32,167 bases of DNA from Terriglobia bacterium (GCA_025363475.1 JANYDS010000044.1:1-32167); one strand, 5' to 3'; positions 7,864-17,883 are shown, counted from the stretch's first letter. The notes: generated by a model not told the origin, from the sequence alone. Numbers and translations: made by a program.

Positions 7864-8903
7864 AACTTGACCGGGCCGTCATAGCCAGTCATCTCCAGAT
7901 ACCCAACACCCGTGTGGGTCCCTGAATAATCCACCGCTCCTTCCCAGTAGCTGGGGCCGCCCTGCTTTGCGCGCAACTCCTGATTCGGCAAAAGCGCCCG
8001 CGCGGTGACGTCAATATTGAGCGAAGGCACCTTCACGCTCCACTCCACCGGATACTTATGCCAAAGCGATAAGGGCTTCAACGCGAAATCCGCCGCCCTT
8101 AAATGATGCCCCGTGCCCTTCGCATCAATGTACGTTCCAGACGAATAAGGATCCAGCGAACCATCCTTGCGACGAAGCTCGAACAGCATCAACTCAGTAT
8201 GGTTATTCAGCTGAATACTGAACCAGTCCCAGCCCGTTTGATCCGCCGCCAGCTGTTCCGTAAACCATTCATGATCCATCCACGCGCGGCCCTCAACTTT
8301 CATCGCATTGATCGTCCCCGTGGCAGCAAGCAGCGGAAACGAAACGTAGTGGGAAGCACGGCCTTTCCCTTCAGCCTTCTGGCTCACGCCATTCTCGCCA
8401 TGAATGATCGGCAGCGTCTCAGGCTTCAACTCCAGATGCAGCCGAAAACCAGAGGCAATAGCATCCAGCGTTTGCGTTTCGTTATGCCACTGCGCGGACC
8501 AGTTGCCGTTCCACACCCGCTGCTGCGCCAGACTGGCCCCTGCAATACCCGGCCCCGCACGATTCACCCGCTCATCAAAAGAGAATTTCTTGCCCTTCGC
8601 ATCCGTCATTGCCGCGTGGGCAAGATACAGGTCTTTCACATCCCATGGCGATTTGGGCGTGCCCGCACCGGCTTCCCGGCCAGCCCCCTGGCGGAAAAAA
8701 ACTAGTTCAAACCCAAACCGTTCACCCTGCGCACCACTCACATTACCGGTGTAATACCACCATTCAGTGCGAAAGTCTTCGTGTTCGAAATGATCGCGGG
8801 GAAACTGGTAGGCATAACCTGGCAGTGCCTCCCGCCAGCTAAATCCACCGCCCATCAGCGGAAGGAAAAGCAGCAGCAGAAACGGAAGGCGTCGTGGATT
8901 CAT
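7860..8903 (-). CDS. secreted lipocalin-like protein of the CrtC/AttH family
   Basis: The protein has about 347 residues and a signal peptide (MNPRRLPFLLLLFLPLMGGG). The mature N-terminus carries the hallmark sequence FPRDHFEHEDFRTEWWYYTG, followed by RFGFELVFFRQG and later AWMDHEWFTEQL and WDWFSIQLN. This is the pattern of the AttH/CrtC family, two joined lipocalin-like barrels that include carotenoid 1,2-hydratases. With no carotenoid genes nearby, hydratase activity should not be assumed; a periplasmic lipid-related role is as likely. I chose ATG 8903, with AACAGG just upstream, over the in-frame ATG 8924, because the latter would leave a single base before the divergent metX start. The 3' end meets the mazF remnant tail to tail. 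Confidence 0.8.
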   Translation of the reverse strand: MNPRRLPFLLLLFLPLMGGGFSWREALPGYAYQFPRDHFEHEDFRTEWWYYTGNVSGAQGERFGFELVFFRQGAGREAGAGTPKSPWDVKDLYLAHAAMTDAKGKKFSFDERVNRAGPGIAGASLAQQRVWNGNWSAQWHNETQTLDAIASGFRLHLELKPETLPIIHGENGVSQKAEGKGRASHYVSFPLLAATGTINAMKVEGRAWMDHEWFTEQLAADQTGWDWFSIQLNNHTELMLFELRRKDGSLDPYSSGTYIDAKGTGHHLRAADFALKPLSLWHKYPVEWSVKVPSLNIDVTARALLPNQELRAKQGGPSYWEGAVDYSGTHTGVGYLEMTGYDGPVKF

Positions 8904-8925
8904 CCTGTTACCATGAGACTTCATT

Positions 8926-10038
8926 GTGATTGTTGAAGCCCGTTTGGCTCAATTCGACAGCATCGCGCTCGAAAGCGGGGCCACACTTTCTCCGGTTGAA
9001 ATCGCTTACGAAACCTGGGGGCAGCTGGACACTCTGCGCTCCAACGCCATTCTCATCACCCACGCGTTTACCGGCGACGCCCACGCCGCAGGCATCAGTC
9101 ACGAAACCGGCCGGCCGGGCTGGTGGGACAACATGATCGGGCCAGGCAAGGCCTTCGACACAGACCACTATTTCGTCATTTGTTCCAACGTGCTGGGTGG
9201 GTGTCAGGGAACTACCGGGCCGGGTTCTCTAAACCCTGCAACGGGCCTCCCCTATGCGATGTCGTTTCCTGTATTCACGATTCGCGATATGGTCCTGCTG
9301 CAAAAAAAGCTGGTGGATTCGCTCGGCATCGAATGCCTGCTCTGCGTCGCGGGCGGTTCCATGGGCGGCATGCAGGCTCTTGAATGGGCCGTGAGCTACC
9401 CGGAGATGGTCCGCTGCGTGATCCCCATCGCCACCACCTGGCGGCACAGCGCGCAACAGATCGCCTTCAACGAAGTAGGCCGCCAGGCCATCATGGCAGA
9501 CCCTGACTGGTGCAGCGGCGACTATTACGATAAGAAACCGCCGGCACGCGGACTGTCTGTGGCCCGCATGGTCGGCCACATCACTTATATGAGTGATGAA
9601 TCGATGCGCGAAAAATTCGGACGCAAACTCCGTGACAAAGAAAAATTCGGTTTCGATTTCGGCGTTGAGTTCGAAGTGGAAAGCTACCTGCGCTACCGCG
9701 GGACGCAGTTTGTCTCTCGTTTCGACGCCAATTCCTATCTCTACATCACCAAGGCGGAAGATTATTTTGACCTCGCCAACGGAACCGGCCAGTTGACTGA
9801 GGCATTCCGCACTGTGGACACCCGGTTTCTGGTAATCAGTTTTACGTCAGACTGGCTGTATCCCAGTTATCAGTCGCAGGAGATCGTGCGTGTACTGCGG
9901 CGCCTGAATGGCGACGTCGCCTACTGCGATCTGCAGTCCAATTACGGGCATGATGCGTTTCTGGTCGATGTTGCCGAGCAAACAGAAATCGTCCGCGGGT
10001 TCCTCGACAGCACCGCACGGATTGCGAGGGCCGCTTGA
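8926..10038 (+). CDS. metX: homoserine O-acetyltransferase
   Basis: This alpha/beta-hydrolase-fold enzyme acylates homoserine for methionine synthesis. The 370 residues show [19 protein letters not shown], the nucleophile elbow [12 protein letters not shown] (Ser about 144), the acid SDWLYPS (Asp about 307) and the histidine motif YGHDAFL (His about 341). Acetyl versus succinyl use cannot be told reliably by eye; acetyl is usual for MetX. A stop at 8914-8916 in the same frame leaves GTG 8926 as the only normal start, preceded by GAG at a workable distance. It overlaps metW by four bases (TTGA), indicating translational coupling. Its start lies 22 bp from the divergent lipocalin-like gene. Confidence 0.95.
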   Translation: MIVEARLAQFDSIALESGATLSPVEIAYETWGQLDTLRSNAILITHAFTGDAHAAGISHETGRPGWWDNMIGPGKAFDTDHYFVICSNVLGGCQGTTGPGSLNPATGLPYAMSFPVFTIRDMVLLQKKLVDSLGIECLLCVAGGSMGGMQALEWAVSYPEMVRCVIPIATTWRHSAQQIAFNEVGRQAIMADPDWCSGDYYDKKPPARGLSVARMVGHITYMSDESMREKFGRKLRDKEKFGFDFGVEFEVESYLRYRGTQFVSRFDANSYLYITKAEDYFDLANGTGQLTEAFRTVDTRFLVISFTSDWLYPSYQSQEIVRVLRRLNGDVAYCDLQSNYGHDAFLVDVAEQTEIVRGFLDSTARIARAA

Positions 10039-10652
10039 GCACGGCAGCTCCCGTTCATCATCCGGTGACGCTGGCCGAACGGCCTGATTTCCATATCATC
10101 GGCGAGATTATTCAGCCGCGCAGCCGCGTGCTCGATTTAGGTTGTGGCGAAGGAGAATTGCTCGCGTGGCTGGTAGAGAACAAGAGCGTCCTGGCGCGCG
10201 GCGTCGAAATTTCCGCGCAACAGGTACGCAAAGCCATCGCGCGCGGCGTCTCGGTTTATCAGGGAGACATCGAAGAGGGGCTGGCCGATTACCCCGACAA
10301 GGCTTTCGATTACGTCATCCTGAGCCAGACGTTGCAGGAAACCCGCGCGCCTCTGGAGGTTCTGAGAGCCATGTTGCGGGTGGGAAAACAGGCCATCATT
10401 TCGTTTCCTAATTTCGGCCACTGGCGCGTGCGGGCTTCCATGCTTTTCAGCGGTCAGGCACCCAAAACCCGCTTGTTTCCCTACGACTGGTACAACTCGC
10501 CCAACATTCACTTCCTCAGCATCAATGACTTCGAAGACCTGTGCAGCGACAATGGGTTTCGGATCGAACGCCGCTATTTCCTGGCCGGTTCGCGGCGCAT
10601 CAGCGTGCTGCCAAATCTACTCGGCCAGACAGCCGTGTTCCTTGTTGGCTGA
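10035..10652 (+). CDS. metW: methionine biosynthesis protein MetW
   Basis: The 205-residue protein has a class I SAM-dependent methyltransferase fold. Motif I is [14 protein letters not shown] (about 33-46), then [10 protein letters not shown] and YVILSQTLQ. The sequence [12 protein letters not shown] and [16 protein letters not shown] are characteristic of MetW. MetW usually sits beside metX and works with it in homoserine acylation, although its exact biochemical role is not settled. The TTG start overlaps the metX stop, so the pair is translationally coupled. The last eight bases overlap the start I chose for the VWA gene. Confidence 0.94.
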   Translation: MSTAAPVHHPVTLAERPDFHIIGEIIQPRSRVLDLGCGEGELLAWLVENKSVLARGVEISAQQVRKAIARGVSVYQGDIEEGLADYPDKAFDYVILSQTLQETRAPLEVLRAMLRVGKQAIISFPNFGHWRVRASMLFSGQAPKTRLFPYDWYNSPNIHFLSINDFEDLCSDNGFRIERRYFLAGSRRISVLPNLLGQTAVFLVG

Positions 10653-11586
10653 CGCAACATCACGACGCGAACTTCTCACAGGCCTGGGCCTGCTGTGGGC
10701 AGGAACAGCCTGCGGTCAGGATACGGCATCGTTCTCTTCAGATGTCCAGGTAGTCAACCTTTTAGCCACAGTACGGAACAAGAAGTACGAAATCATCCGG
10801 GATCTGAGCAAAGACGATTTTTCACTTTTGGAAGATGGTCACCCACAAAACCTCCGCTACTTCACCAGAGAGTCCGATCTCCCGCTGACCGTCGGCCTGA
10901 TGATCGACACCAGCATGAGCCAGCTTCACGTGCTTGATGCTGAGCGCGGCGCGTGCTTCCGCTTCGTTGACGCCGTGCTGCGGGAAAACAAAGACCAGTT
11001 CTTCATCATGCAGTTTGATCTGACCGTGCAGACGCGCCAGCCGCTCACCGGCTCGCGCAAAGCCTTGAATGACGCCCTCGCACTTGTCGATACTCCAACA
11101 CGCAGCCAGTTGAGCTCTCAGTCCGGCGGCGGCACACTGCTATTCGACGCCCTCGTTTACGGCTCGCAACAGATCATGAAGAAGCGCCAGGGCCGCAAAG
11201 CCATGATTGTTCTTTCAGACGGCGGCGACAACGGCAGCGACGTCAACACGGCAACCGCAATAGAGGAAGCCCAGCGTGCCGAAACACTCATCTATTCGAT
11301 TTACTTCACAGACGGGGGCTTCGATGGAGGCGAGGGCAAACACATTCTGCAGCGTCTAGCCAAAGAGACGGGCGGCAGTTACTTTGAAGTCTCGAAAAAG
11401 CTGCCCGTTGACCAGGTCTTCGCCCTGATTGAGGCAGATCTGCGCAGCCAGTACAGCCTGGGCTTCGTTTCAGATCGTCCGGCTCCTGTTTCCCAATTCC
11501 GCAAACTCCAACTCAATGTGGCGAAGCGGCCTGGGCTGGTTGTTCAGTCGCGCGACCGCTACTGGGCAGGTCCTGTATCTCCATAA
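10645..11586 (+). CDS. secreted VWA-domain protein of the acidobacterial type
   Basis: The protein has about 313 residues. An N-terminal signal (SRRELLTGLGLLWAGTACG) with paired arginines suggests export, possibly by Tat. A short beta domain follows (SSDVQVVNLLATV, then DFSLLEDG and the phrase LRYFTRESDLPLTVGLMID). The von Willebrand A domain has an intact metal-ion-dependent adhesion motif DTSMS, a later threonine/serine-rich segment and VLSDGGDNGSD. This architecture matches the VWFA-related family abundant in Acidobacteria, whose ligands are unknown. The frame is open further upstream inside metW, so I placed the start at TTG 10645 to give a normal signal peptide; TTG 10642 is equally possible. 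It ends in a strong terminator and is probably transcribed with metX-metW. Confidence 0.85.
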   Translation: MADATSRRELLTGLGLLWAGTACGQDTASFSSDVQVVNLLATVRNKKYEIIRDLSKDDFSLLEDGHPQNLRYFTRESDLPLTVGLMIDTSMSQLHVLDAERGACFRFVDAVLRENKDQFFIMQFDLTVQTRQPLTGSRKALNDALALVDTPTRSQLSSQSGGGTLLFDALVYGSQQIMKKRQGRKAMIVLSDGGDNGSDVNTATAIEEAQRAETLIYSIYFTDGGFDGGEGKHILQRLAKETGGSYFEVSKKLPVDQVFALIEADLRSQYSLGFVSDRPAPVSQFRKLQLNVAKRPGLVVQSRDRYWAGPVSP

Positions 11587-11626
11587 AAAAAGGGGCGCGG
11601 AGTTTGATCTCCGCGCCCCTTCTCTT
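11584..11626. terminator. strong two-way intrinsic terminator
   Basis: A perfect 11 bp stem, GGGGCGCGGAG (11592-11602) with CTCCGCGCCCC (11609-11619), closes a TTTGAT loop. An A run (11584-11591) lies on the left and a T-rich stretch (TTCTCTTT) on the right. It sits between the ends of the convergent VWA and TonB-receptor genes and can serve both. Confidence 0.9.
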
Positions 11627-11645
11627 TACCGCCTGACAACTGAAG

Positions 11646-14609
11646 TTAGAAAATAACTTTTACCGCCAGCTGCAAAATGCGCGGGTCAAAACTGCTGAGA
11701 GGCCGGAGGTAATCCGTCCGCGTAGTAAACGTATTCGTGATCGAATTGAACGCATACCTGCTGTTCTGAATTCCGTTGAAGTTAGCCCGGTTGGTGGCGT
11801 TGAAAGCCTCGCCAATCAGGCGAATTTTCAGCTTCTCACCCAACACCGGGATGTCGCGGGACACGCGCACATCAACGGTCTCAAGGTTCGGTCCGTTGAT
11901 GGTATTGCGTCCGATTCCAGGAACGCGATCCGTAGCTGAATTGCCATCGTTATTCATATCGATACCGCCGCCAGTGGTGTTTACCACCTGATTGAAGTGG
12001 CGACCCGACTGGATCTGTGCGATGGTGGAAATCTGCCAGCCGCTGAGCAGGAGCTTGCCCACTTTGTTCGAAGTCAGGCCGGCGTAGTTGATGTCCCACA
12101 CACCGGAGAAAACGAAACGGTGGCCGATATCGGCGTTGCCCGGACCCTTGTCAAGGTTCGGATTGAGCGTATCCTGCGCGATTTTGGAATCGTCCGCGCC
12201 GACAACGACTGCTGTCTGCTCCGGAAGGTCGTCAATCACGTGCGACCACGTATAAGAGGTCAGGAACTGGAAGTTATGCGCATAACGTTTCGTCAGCTGG
12301 ACCGACAGGGCGTTGTAATCAGAATTCGCGCCGCTGTCAAACAGACTGATGCGGCCGAACGCGGGATTGGCGCGCGCCGGGCTGTTGGTACCCGGATGAC
12401 GGTAGTAAGTCACGGGCGTACCGTCGGGCAGAACTGCGGAAACGGGAACGGCCGGGAACAGATTAATGTCCCGTGTTCGTGACAGGTGCTCGCCGCGCAC
12501 GCCAAGATAACCAACACTCAATGAAAGGTCATGTCCGAGCGCCGTTTCGACGTTCAGACTCGCCTGCTGAGTAAGTGGTGATACAAAATCCGGTGCGAAG
12601 ACGTCAATGCTGGGCGGTGCACCCGCGGAAGGTGCGGCACTTAGAACAGCCGGATATTTCGGGAACAGCGGGTCCGTCGGGAAGATCGTATAGGTGCGGA
12701 CCTGAACACCGTTTTGAGCAAGCCCCGTATTGATCAGGATGGACGGGGTGCGGGCATAGAAAATGCCATAGCCGCCGCGAATGACAGTTTTGCCGGTACC
12801 CCAGGGGTTCCAGGCAAAACCAAAACGGGGAGCAATGTTGTTATGGTCCACTGGAACTACGTCGGTTTTGTAACCAGCCGCCAAAAGCGCTGCGTTGGTG
12901 TTCTGAATGCTGCCCTGTGCGTAGTCAAACAAGTCATAGCGGACGCCGTAGTTGAAAGTCAGCTTCTCTGACATACGGAACACACCCTGGCCATACACCG
13001 CATATTCAGTGACGTTCGGGTAAGTAGTGGCACCCGTCGTGGAAGGGCCGCCAAACGCCTGGGTAAATGAAGTCGGCGTACCTGCTGTAAATGCAGCGTA
13101 GCTGGGGAAGGTATAGCTGCCGCTGAAATATCCGGGGAAGTAATTCGTGATCCTTTCAATGTTGACGTCGCCGCCAACTTTGAAAGTGTTCCGGCCGCGT
13201 ACCATAGAGAGAGAACCAATGATGTTGTTGGTCTTGTCATTGGCATAACGCGGGCTGAAGTTGTTCTGCCCGAACGTTACGCCGTTTGAGATGACGGTTT
13301 CCGGATTCGTCGTATTGGCGAAGCCGGGCTCGTTGTCCCGCACAAAAATATAGCGCAGATCCAGCACTTTGCTGGCGCCCATCACTCGCGAATAATTGGC
13401 TGCGATGTTATCGGTCAGCACCTTGCTGTCGCCGGTATGCTCCAGGGCACTGGTACCTGAGAACGCTTCGAAATTCTTGCCGGTAAACCGGTTAATGTTG
13501 TAGCGAACATTCAGGTGCTGGGAATCGCTGATATTCCAGTCAACCTTCGCCAGAGCCACGTCGTTATTCGCACCCGTGACATAAGGAGTCAGGTACTGAC
13601 CGAGCGCCGCCTGGTTAGCCGCCGGTATAGCGATATTCGGAGTAATGATCTGCGGTGAGGTATTGCGCTGGCCGTCATAGTTCAGGAAGAAGAACAGCTT
13701 GTCTTTCTTGATCGGGCCACCGATGCTGCCGCCAAACTGGTTGAAGTGATACGGCTGCCGGGGAATGTATGACGCAATACCTAAATCAGTATTCGCCCGG
13801 TTGTTAGTAAACGTATTTGCGTTCATCGCGCGGTCGCGATAAAACCAGAAACCGGACCCATGCAATCTGTTGGTGCCGGACTTGGTGACCACATTAATCA
13901 CACCACCGCCCGCACGGCCGATTTCCGCGGGATAAGAGTTGGAGTTGACCTGGAATTCCTGCACTGCCTCTTCACTAAAAGAGTACGGGCGGAAGCCGGT
14001 ACGCCCCACGGCCTGGCCGTAGAAAAGGTTGTCACTCGAACCACCGTCAACCAGTAGCGAGTTCGCCGGGCCGCGCTGACCGCCAAACGAGAGATCGCCA
14101 CCGCGCGTCGGGTCAACGACAACGCCAGGTGTGAGTGTAGTAAAGCTGATAAAGTTGCGGCCATTCACCGGCAGCGACGCGACTGCGCGTTCGTTCACCG
14201 TAGTCGAAGCCTGCGAACGTTCAGATTCAATCAGGGGGACATCCGCAGTGATTGTGATCACGTCGCTGGTCGCACCAACCGCAAGACTGACGTCGAGCGT
14301 GACCACTGCACCAACGCCCAGATAGATGCTTTCCTGTTTCGAAGTGCGGAAGCCTGATTTCTCAACCGTCAGCGTGTAGGTTCCCACGGGAACGCGGTTG
14401 AAGCTGTAAAGGCCCGCTTCGTTTGATGCAAGCGACCGGTTGAAGCCGGTTTCCGTATTTGCCAGTTTCACTGTGGCTCCGGTGACGACTGCCTGTGAAG
14501 CGTCATTAACCGTGCCGTTGATTGTTGCGCCGCCGACTTCAGATTGGGCCCAGGCGCTGGTAAACGCGAGGATGCCAAGTAGAGATAGAGTTGAAATTTT
14601 CTTGAACAT
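11646..14609 (-). CDS. TonB-dependent receptor with N-terminal carboxypeptidase-regulatory-like domain
   Basis: The 987-residue outer-membrane protein begins with a signal peptide (MFKKISTLSLLGILAFTSAWA). A beta-sandwich domain (about 25-115; GTVNDASQAVVTGATVKL, GLYSFNRVPVGTYTLTVEK) comes before the plug. The plug region (about 120-250) shows ERAVASLPVNGRNFI, LVDGGSSDN and GRAGGGVINVVTKSGTN. The rest is the repetitive barrel, ending LQLAVKVIF with a C-terminal Phe as needed for BAM-assisted assembly. This OmpA-related TonB-receptor layout is greatly expanded in Acidobacteria and is generally linked to oligosaccharide or other polymer uptake. There is no SusD-like partner or enzyme cluster next to it, so the substrate is unknown. 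The gene stands alone on the minus strand and shares a terminator with the VWA gene. Confidence 0.92.
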   Translation of the reverse strand: MFKKISTLSLLGILAFTSAWAQSEVGGATINGTVNDASQAVVTGATVKLANTETGFNRSLASNEAGLYSFNRVPVGTYTLTVEKSGFRTSKQESIYLGVGAVVTLDVSLAVGATSDVITITADVPLIESERSQASTTVNERAVASLPVNGRNFISFTTLTPGVVVDPTRGGDLSFGGQRGPANSLLVDGGSSDNLFYGQAVGRTGFRPYSFSEEAVQEFQVNSNSYPAEIGRAGGGVINVVTKSGTNRLHGSGFWFYRDRAMNANTFTNNRANTDLGIASYIPRQPYHFNQFGGSIGGPIKKDKLFFFLNYDGQRNTSPQIITPNIAIPAANQAALGQYLTPYVTGANNDVALAKVDWNISDSQHLNVRYNINRFTGKNFEAFSGTSALEHTGDSKVLTDNIAANYSRVMGASKVLDLRYIFVRDNEPGFANTTNPETVISNGVTFGQNNFSPRYANDKTNNIIGSLSMVRGRNTFKVGGDVNIERITNYFPGYFSGSYTFPSYAAFTAGTPTSFTQAFGGPSTTGATTYPNVTEYAVYGQGVFRMSEKLTFNYGVRYDLFDYAQGSIQNTNAALLAAGYKTDVVPVDHNNIAPRFGFAWNPWGTGKTVIRGGYGIFYARTPSILINTGLAQNGVQVRTYTIFPTDPLFPKYPAVLSAAPSAGAPPSIDVFAPDFVSPLTQQASLNVETALGHDLSLSVGYLGVRGEHLSRTRDINLFPAVPVSAVLPDGTPVTYYRHPGTNSPARANPAFGRISLFDSGANSDYNALSVQLTKRYAHNFQFLTSYTWSHVIDDLPEQTAVVVGADDSKIAQDTLNPNLDKGPGNADIGHRFVFSGVWDINYAGLTSNKVGKLLLSGWQISTIAQIQSGRHFNQVVNTTGGGIDMNNDGNSATDRVPGIGRNTINGPNLETVDVRVSRDIPVLGEKLKIRLIGEAFNATNRANFNGIQNSRYAFNSITNTFTTRTDYLRPLSSFDPRILQLAVKVIF

Positions 14610-14691
14610 AAGCTATTTGTGGACTTTTTCAGTTTAGCGTAATCACACTCCTGATTGCTCCTGCCAAGGCTACCGAATACCCTGAAAGATC

Positions 14692-15987
14692 ATGCAAGCG
14701 CTTGGAATCGATTTCGGCACCACCAATAGTTCGATCGCTCTGGCCAGCGGTGAGGGTGAAGTGGAACTTGCCCGTTTCTCCTCCGCAACCGGCCTGACAG
14801 ACTCTTACCGGTCGCTACTCTATCTGGAGCAGCACCTCGAAAGAGGCATCAAGAACCTCAAATCGTGGACTGGTCCCGCGGGAATCGAAAAATATCTTGC
14901 GGCGGAAACCAAGGGTCGGCTCATCCAGTCGCTCAAATCGTTTCTCAGCAGCCGTACGCTAACGACTACTGACGTCTTTGGCCGCCGCCGCACACTGGAA
15001 GAACTGATCGCGCGGATACTGAAGGATCTCCGCTCCGAAGCAGAAGAGCAGTTCGGCGTAGAAATTCGAACTGCTGTTGTGGGCCGCCCGGTACGATTCG
15101 TTGGCGCGGAATCGGGCGACGACAGCGGCTATTCAGAAGGCAGACTCCGGCAAGCGTTTCGCCTGGCGGGGTTTCAGTCTGTCGAGTTCGAGATGGAGCC
15201 GGTAGCGGCGGCGCACTTTTATGAATCCACGCTCGATCACGACGAACTCATTCTGATTGGCGATTTCGGCGGTGGCACGAGCGACTTCTCTCTAATCCAT
15301 GTCGGCCCCTCTGTGCTCGCACGTGGTCGCCAACCGCAGGATGTGCTGGGCAACAGCGGTCTGGGGCTGGCAGGCGACGCTTTCGATGCGCAGATTGTGA
15401 AGCATCTGGTTTCCCCCGCTCTCGGTGCCGGAACGCAGATGCGTTCAGTGGGGAAGATTCTTCCGGTGCCAGTCTGGGTCTACGCGAAACTGGAACGCTG
15501 GCATCATCTTTCGCTTCTGAAGACAAAGGAAGTGATGGATATGCTGCGCAGCGTCCATGCCCAGGCGGTCGAGCCGGAACGTATTGCCGTTCTGCTGCAC
15601 CTGATTAGCGAGGACCTTGGCTATCAGCTCCACCGTTCGGTACAACGGGTTAAGATTGAACTCTCCGCTCACGAACAGGCTGTTTTCCGGTTCTCCGATG
15701 GCTACATCGAACTCGAAGAGGCTGTAACGCGGAGCGATTTCGAAACGTGGATCTGCGGTGAACTGGGCCAGATTTCCGGCTGCGTGGACTCGCTCTTGCA
15801 GGGCGCGCATGTGAAACCAGGACAGGTGGATATGGTATTCCTCACCGGCGGTTCTTCCCTGGTTCCCGCAGTCCGCCGGATCTTTGAAGACCGCTTTGGC
15901 GAGGAGCGAATCCGCACCGGCAACGAATTTACTTCCGTCGCCCGCGGCCTGGCCCTTAAGGGCCTTGCAGATACCCGTTTACGGTAA
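14692..15987 (+). CDS. Hsp70-family protein, YegD-like (nucleotide-binding domain only)
   Basis: The 431-residue protein has the actin-like ATPase fold of Hsp70. Phosphate 1 is ALGIDFGTTNSSIAL at the N-terminus, then LILIGDFGGGTSDFSLI (about 181-197) and VDMVFLTGGSSLVPAVRRIF (about 380-399). The conserved VVGRPVRFVG and LAGFQSVEFEMEPVAAA are also seen. It stops where the DnaK peptide-binding domain would begin, as in E. coli YegD, so it is not a classical chaperone. The biological role of YegD-like proteins is not established. It lies 5 bp before a membrane Fe-S oxidoreductase gene, suggesting one transcript, though a working link between the two is only a guess. Confidence 0.88.
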   Translation: MQALGIDFGTTNSSIALASGEGEVELARFSSATGLTDSYRSLLYLEQHLERGIKNLKSWTGPAGIEKYLAAETKGRLIQSLKSFLSSRTLTTTDVFGRRRTLEELIARILKDLRSEAEEQFGVEIRTAVVGRPVRFVGAESGDDSGYSEGRLRQAFRLAGFQSVEFEMEPVAAAHFYESTLDHDELILIGDFGGGTSDFSLIHVGPSVLARGRQPQDVLGNSGLGLAGDAFDAQIVKHLVSPALGAGTQMRSVGKILPVPVWVYAKLERWHHLSLLKTKEVMDMLRSVHAQAVEPERIAVLLHLISEDLGYQLHRSVQRVKIELSAHEQAVFRFSDGYIELEEAVTRSDFETWICGELGQISGCVDSLLQGAHVKPGQVDMVFLTGGSSLVPAVRRIFEDRFGEERIRTGNEFTSVARGLALKGLADTRLR

Positions 15988-15992
15988 GATTC

Positions 15993-17855
15993 TTGATTGG
16001 AGTGAAGCCCTTGCCCTTTACCGGAATCCCTGAACGAGTCCTGATTATTGCCCTGATCATCGCCTCCGGAAGCCTCTTCTGGCTGCGGTTCCGCAAAGTG
16101 GTTGAGATCCTCTTGGCCGCAAAGTCGGACCCGAATTTTACTCTCGGGTCACTGCTTCCGCGAGCGCGAGTCTTCGTGTGGGAAGTCTTGTTCCAGGCCA
16201 AAGTGATCGAGCAGCGCCCGGTAGCCGGAGTCGCCCACGCACTCGTATTCTGGGGCTTTCTCGCCTTCGGCCTGGTCACCGTTAATCACATCTCAAGCGG
16301 TTTGGGGCTGGTGCTGATCTCCCGCGACAGCATGTTTGGCAAAGCCTATTTCGGCTTTGTGGCCCTGTTTGCGGTAGCGGTGGCAGTGTCAATTCTCTAC
16401 CTTGCCTTCCGGCGCTACGTCCTGCAGCCCGTATGGCTGGGGAAAACAGCGCCGGAATCGGGCATCATCGCCGCACTTATCACAACGTTGATGCTTAGTT
16501 ACCTCGCCGGGCTGGTACTGCCGGAATCGGGTGTGGCGGGGCACTTCATCTGGTGGGTGCACACTCTGGCACTCCTGGTATTCCTGCCGCTGGTACCGCA
16601 TACCAAGCATTTGCACCTGATTCTGAGTCCGGCAACCGTATTTCTGAAGCGACCCGGCTTCAGTGAAATCCCCAAACTTTCCGGCGATGAAGATTTCGGT
16701 CTCGTCACAGGCAAAGACGTTACGAAGCTTGATGCTTTGCAGGCACTATCCTGCGTGGAATGCGGGCGCTGCACCGAACATTGTCCCGCTTATAACACCG
16801 GTAAAATTTTGAGCCCCAAGCAACTAATTTTGGGGATGCGGGCCTATCTGAAAGAGGAAGGCCCCGGCTCAGAAATGACGCTGTTGGGCGATTACATTTC
16901 CGAAGAAGCGGCCTTCCAGTGCACTACTTGCGGCAGTTGCGAATTTCAATGCCCGGTGGGAATTCAGCACCTGCCCATGATCATCGGTTTACGTCGCGGG
17001 GCAGTGAATACAGGGGCGTGGGAAGATTCCTACGGCACTAAACTGTTCCTCACCATGGAACGCAACGGCAATTCGCTCGGCATGGCCTCCAGCGAACGCC
17101 AGAAATTTATCGATAAAAACGCGATTCCGGTCTACGACGGCACCCAGGAATATTGCCTGTGGCTGGGCTGCATGGGAGCCTACGACCCCGCTGGCCGGGA
17201 GACCATCCTCGCGCTGGTCAAAGTCCTGAACTACCTCGAAATCACCTTCGGCGTTCTGAAAAAAGAAAAGTGCAATGGCGACCCGGCCCGCCGCCTGGGC
17301 AACGATCTTCTTTTCACCACACTCGCCGAAGAGAACCTCGAAAACATGGGGGAGAAGAAGCCCGCGAAGATGCTGAGTATCTGTCCCCACTGCGTGCAAA
17401 CCATGGGAACGGACTGGAGCGAAGCCGGTCAGACAGTCCATATTGAACACCACTCCGAACTGCTGGCGCGCAACAAGTCGCGCTTGCCCGTAATGGCAGC
17501 GGAGGCGCAGGAAAAAATCGTCTATCACGACCCCTGCTATCTGGGGCGTCACCGGGGTGTTTACGATGAGCCGCGGGAAGTGCTGCAAAGGTCGGGGGAG
17601 GTATTGGAAGCGCCGCGCAACCGCGAGCGTTCATTCTGCTGCGGTGCCGGTGGCGGCCAGATGTTCCTCGGGGAAGAGAAAGGCAAGCGGATCAATCTGA
17701 CGCGCGCCGAAGAACTGGTCGCGACGGGTGCCGACACTGTAGCTGCCGCCTGCCCTTTCTGCGCTTCCATGTTCCGGGATGCACTGAAAGCAGTTTCAGA
17801 CAATCCCCCGAAACTGTTGGATCTGGTGCAGATCGTGGCTCGCGGCCTCGACTAG
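15993..17855 (+). CDS. membrane Fe-S oxidoreductase, EtfD/HdrD-like
   Basis: The 620-residue protein has an N-terminal membrane part (to about 210) with about six hydrophobic helices, resembling the nitrate-reductase gamma/cytochrome b type. Two [4Fe-4S] motifs follow, CVECGRCTEHCPAY (about 251-264) and CTTCGSCEFQCPVG (about 310-323). The C-terminal half has two CCG-type cysteine-rich modules: CLWLGCMG with CPHCVQTMG, and DPCYLGRHRG with FCCGAGGGQM plus AACPFC. This order matches proteins thought to pass electrons from electron-transfer flavoprotein to the membrane quinone pool (EtfD, FadF). No etfAB genes are in view, so that partner is inferred. The start is TTG 15993, only 5 bp after the Hsp70-like gene; GTG 16002 is an alternative. 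Confidence 0.87.
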   Translation: MIGVKPLPFTGIPERVLIIALIIASGSLFWLRFRKVVEILLAAKSDPNFTLGSLLPRARVFVWEVLFQAKVIEQRPVAGVAHALVFWGFLAFGLVTVNHISSGLGLVLISRDSMFGKAYFGFVALFAVAVAVSILYLAFRRYVLQPVWLGKTAPESGIIAALITTLMLSYLAGLVLPESGVAGHFIWWVHTLALLVFLPLVPHTKHLHLILSPATVFLKRPGFSEIPKLSGDEDFGLVTGKDVTKLDALQALSCVECGRCTEHCPAYNTGKILSPKQLILGMRAYLKEEGPGSEMTLLGDYISEEAAFQCTTCGSCEFQCPVGIQHLPMIIGLRRGAVNTGAWEDSYGTKLFLTMERNGNSLGMASSERQKFIDKNAIPVYDGTQEYCLWLGCMGAYDPAGRETILALVKVLNYLEITFGVLKKEKCNGDPARRLGNDLLFTTLAEENLENMGEKKPAKMLSICPHCVQTMGTDWSEAGQTVHIEHHSELLARNKSRLPVMAAEAQEKIVYHDPCYLGRHRGVYDEPREVLQRSGEVLEAPRNRERSFCCGAGGGQMFLGEEKGKRINLTRAEELVATGADTVAAACPFCASMFRDALKAVSDNPPKLLDLVQIVARGLD

Positions 17856-17883
17856 AAATTTCGGCTACGATGTTTTTAGACAT

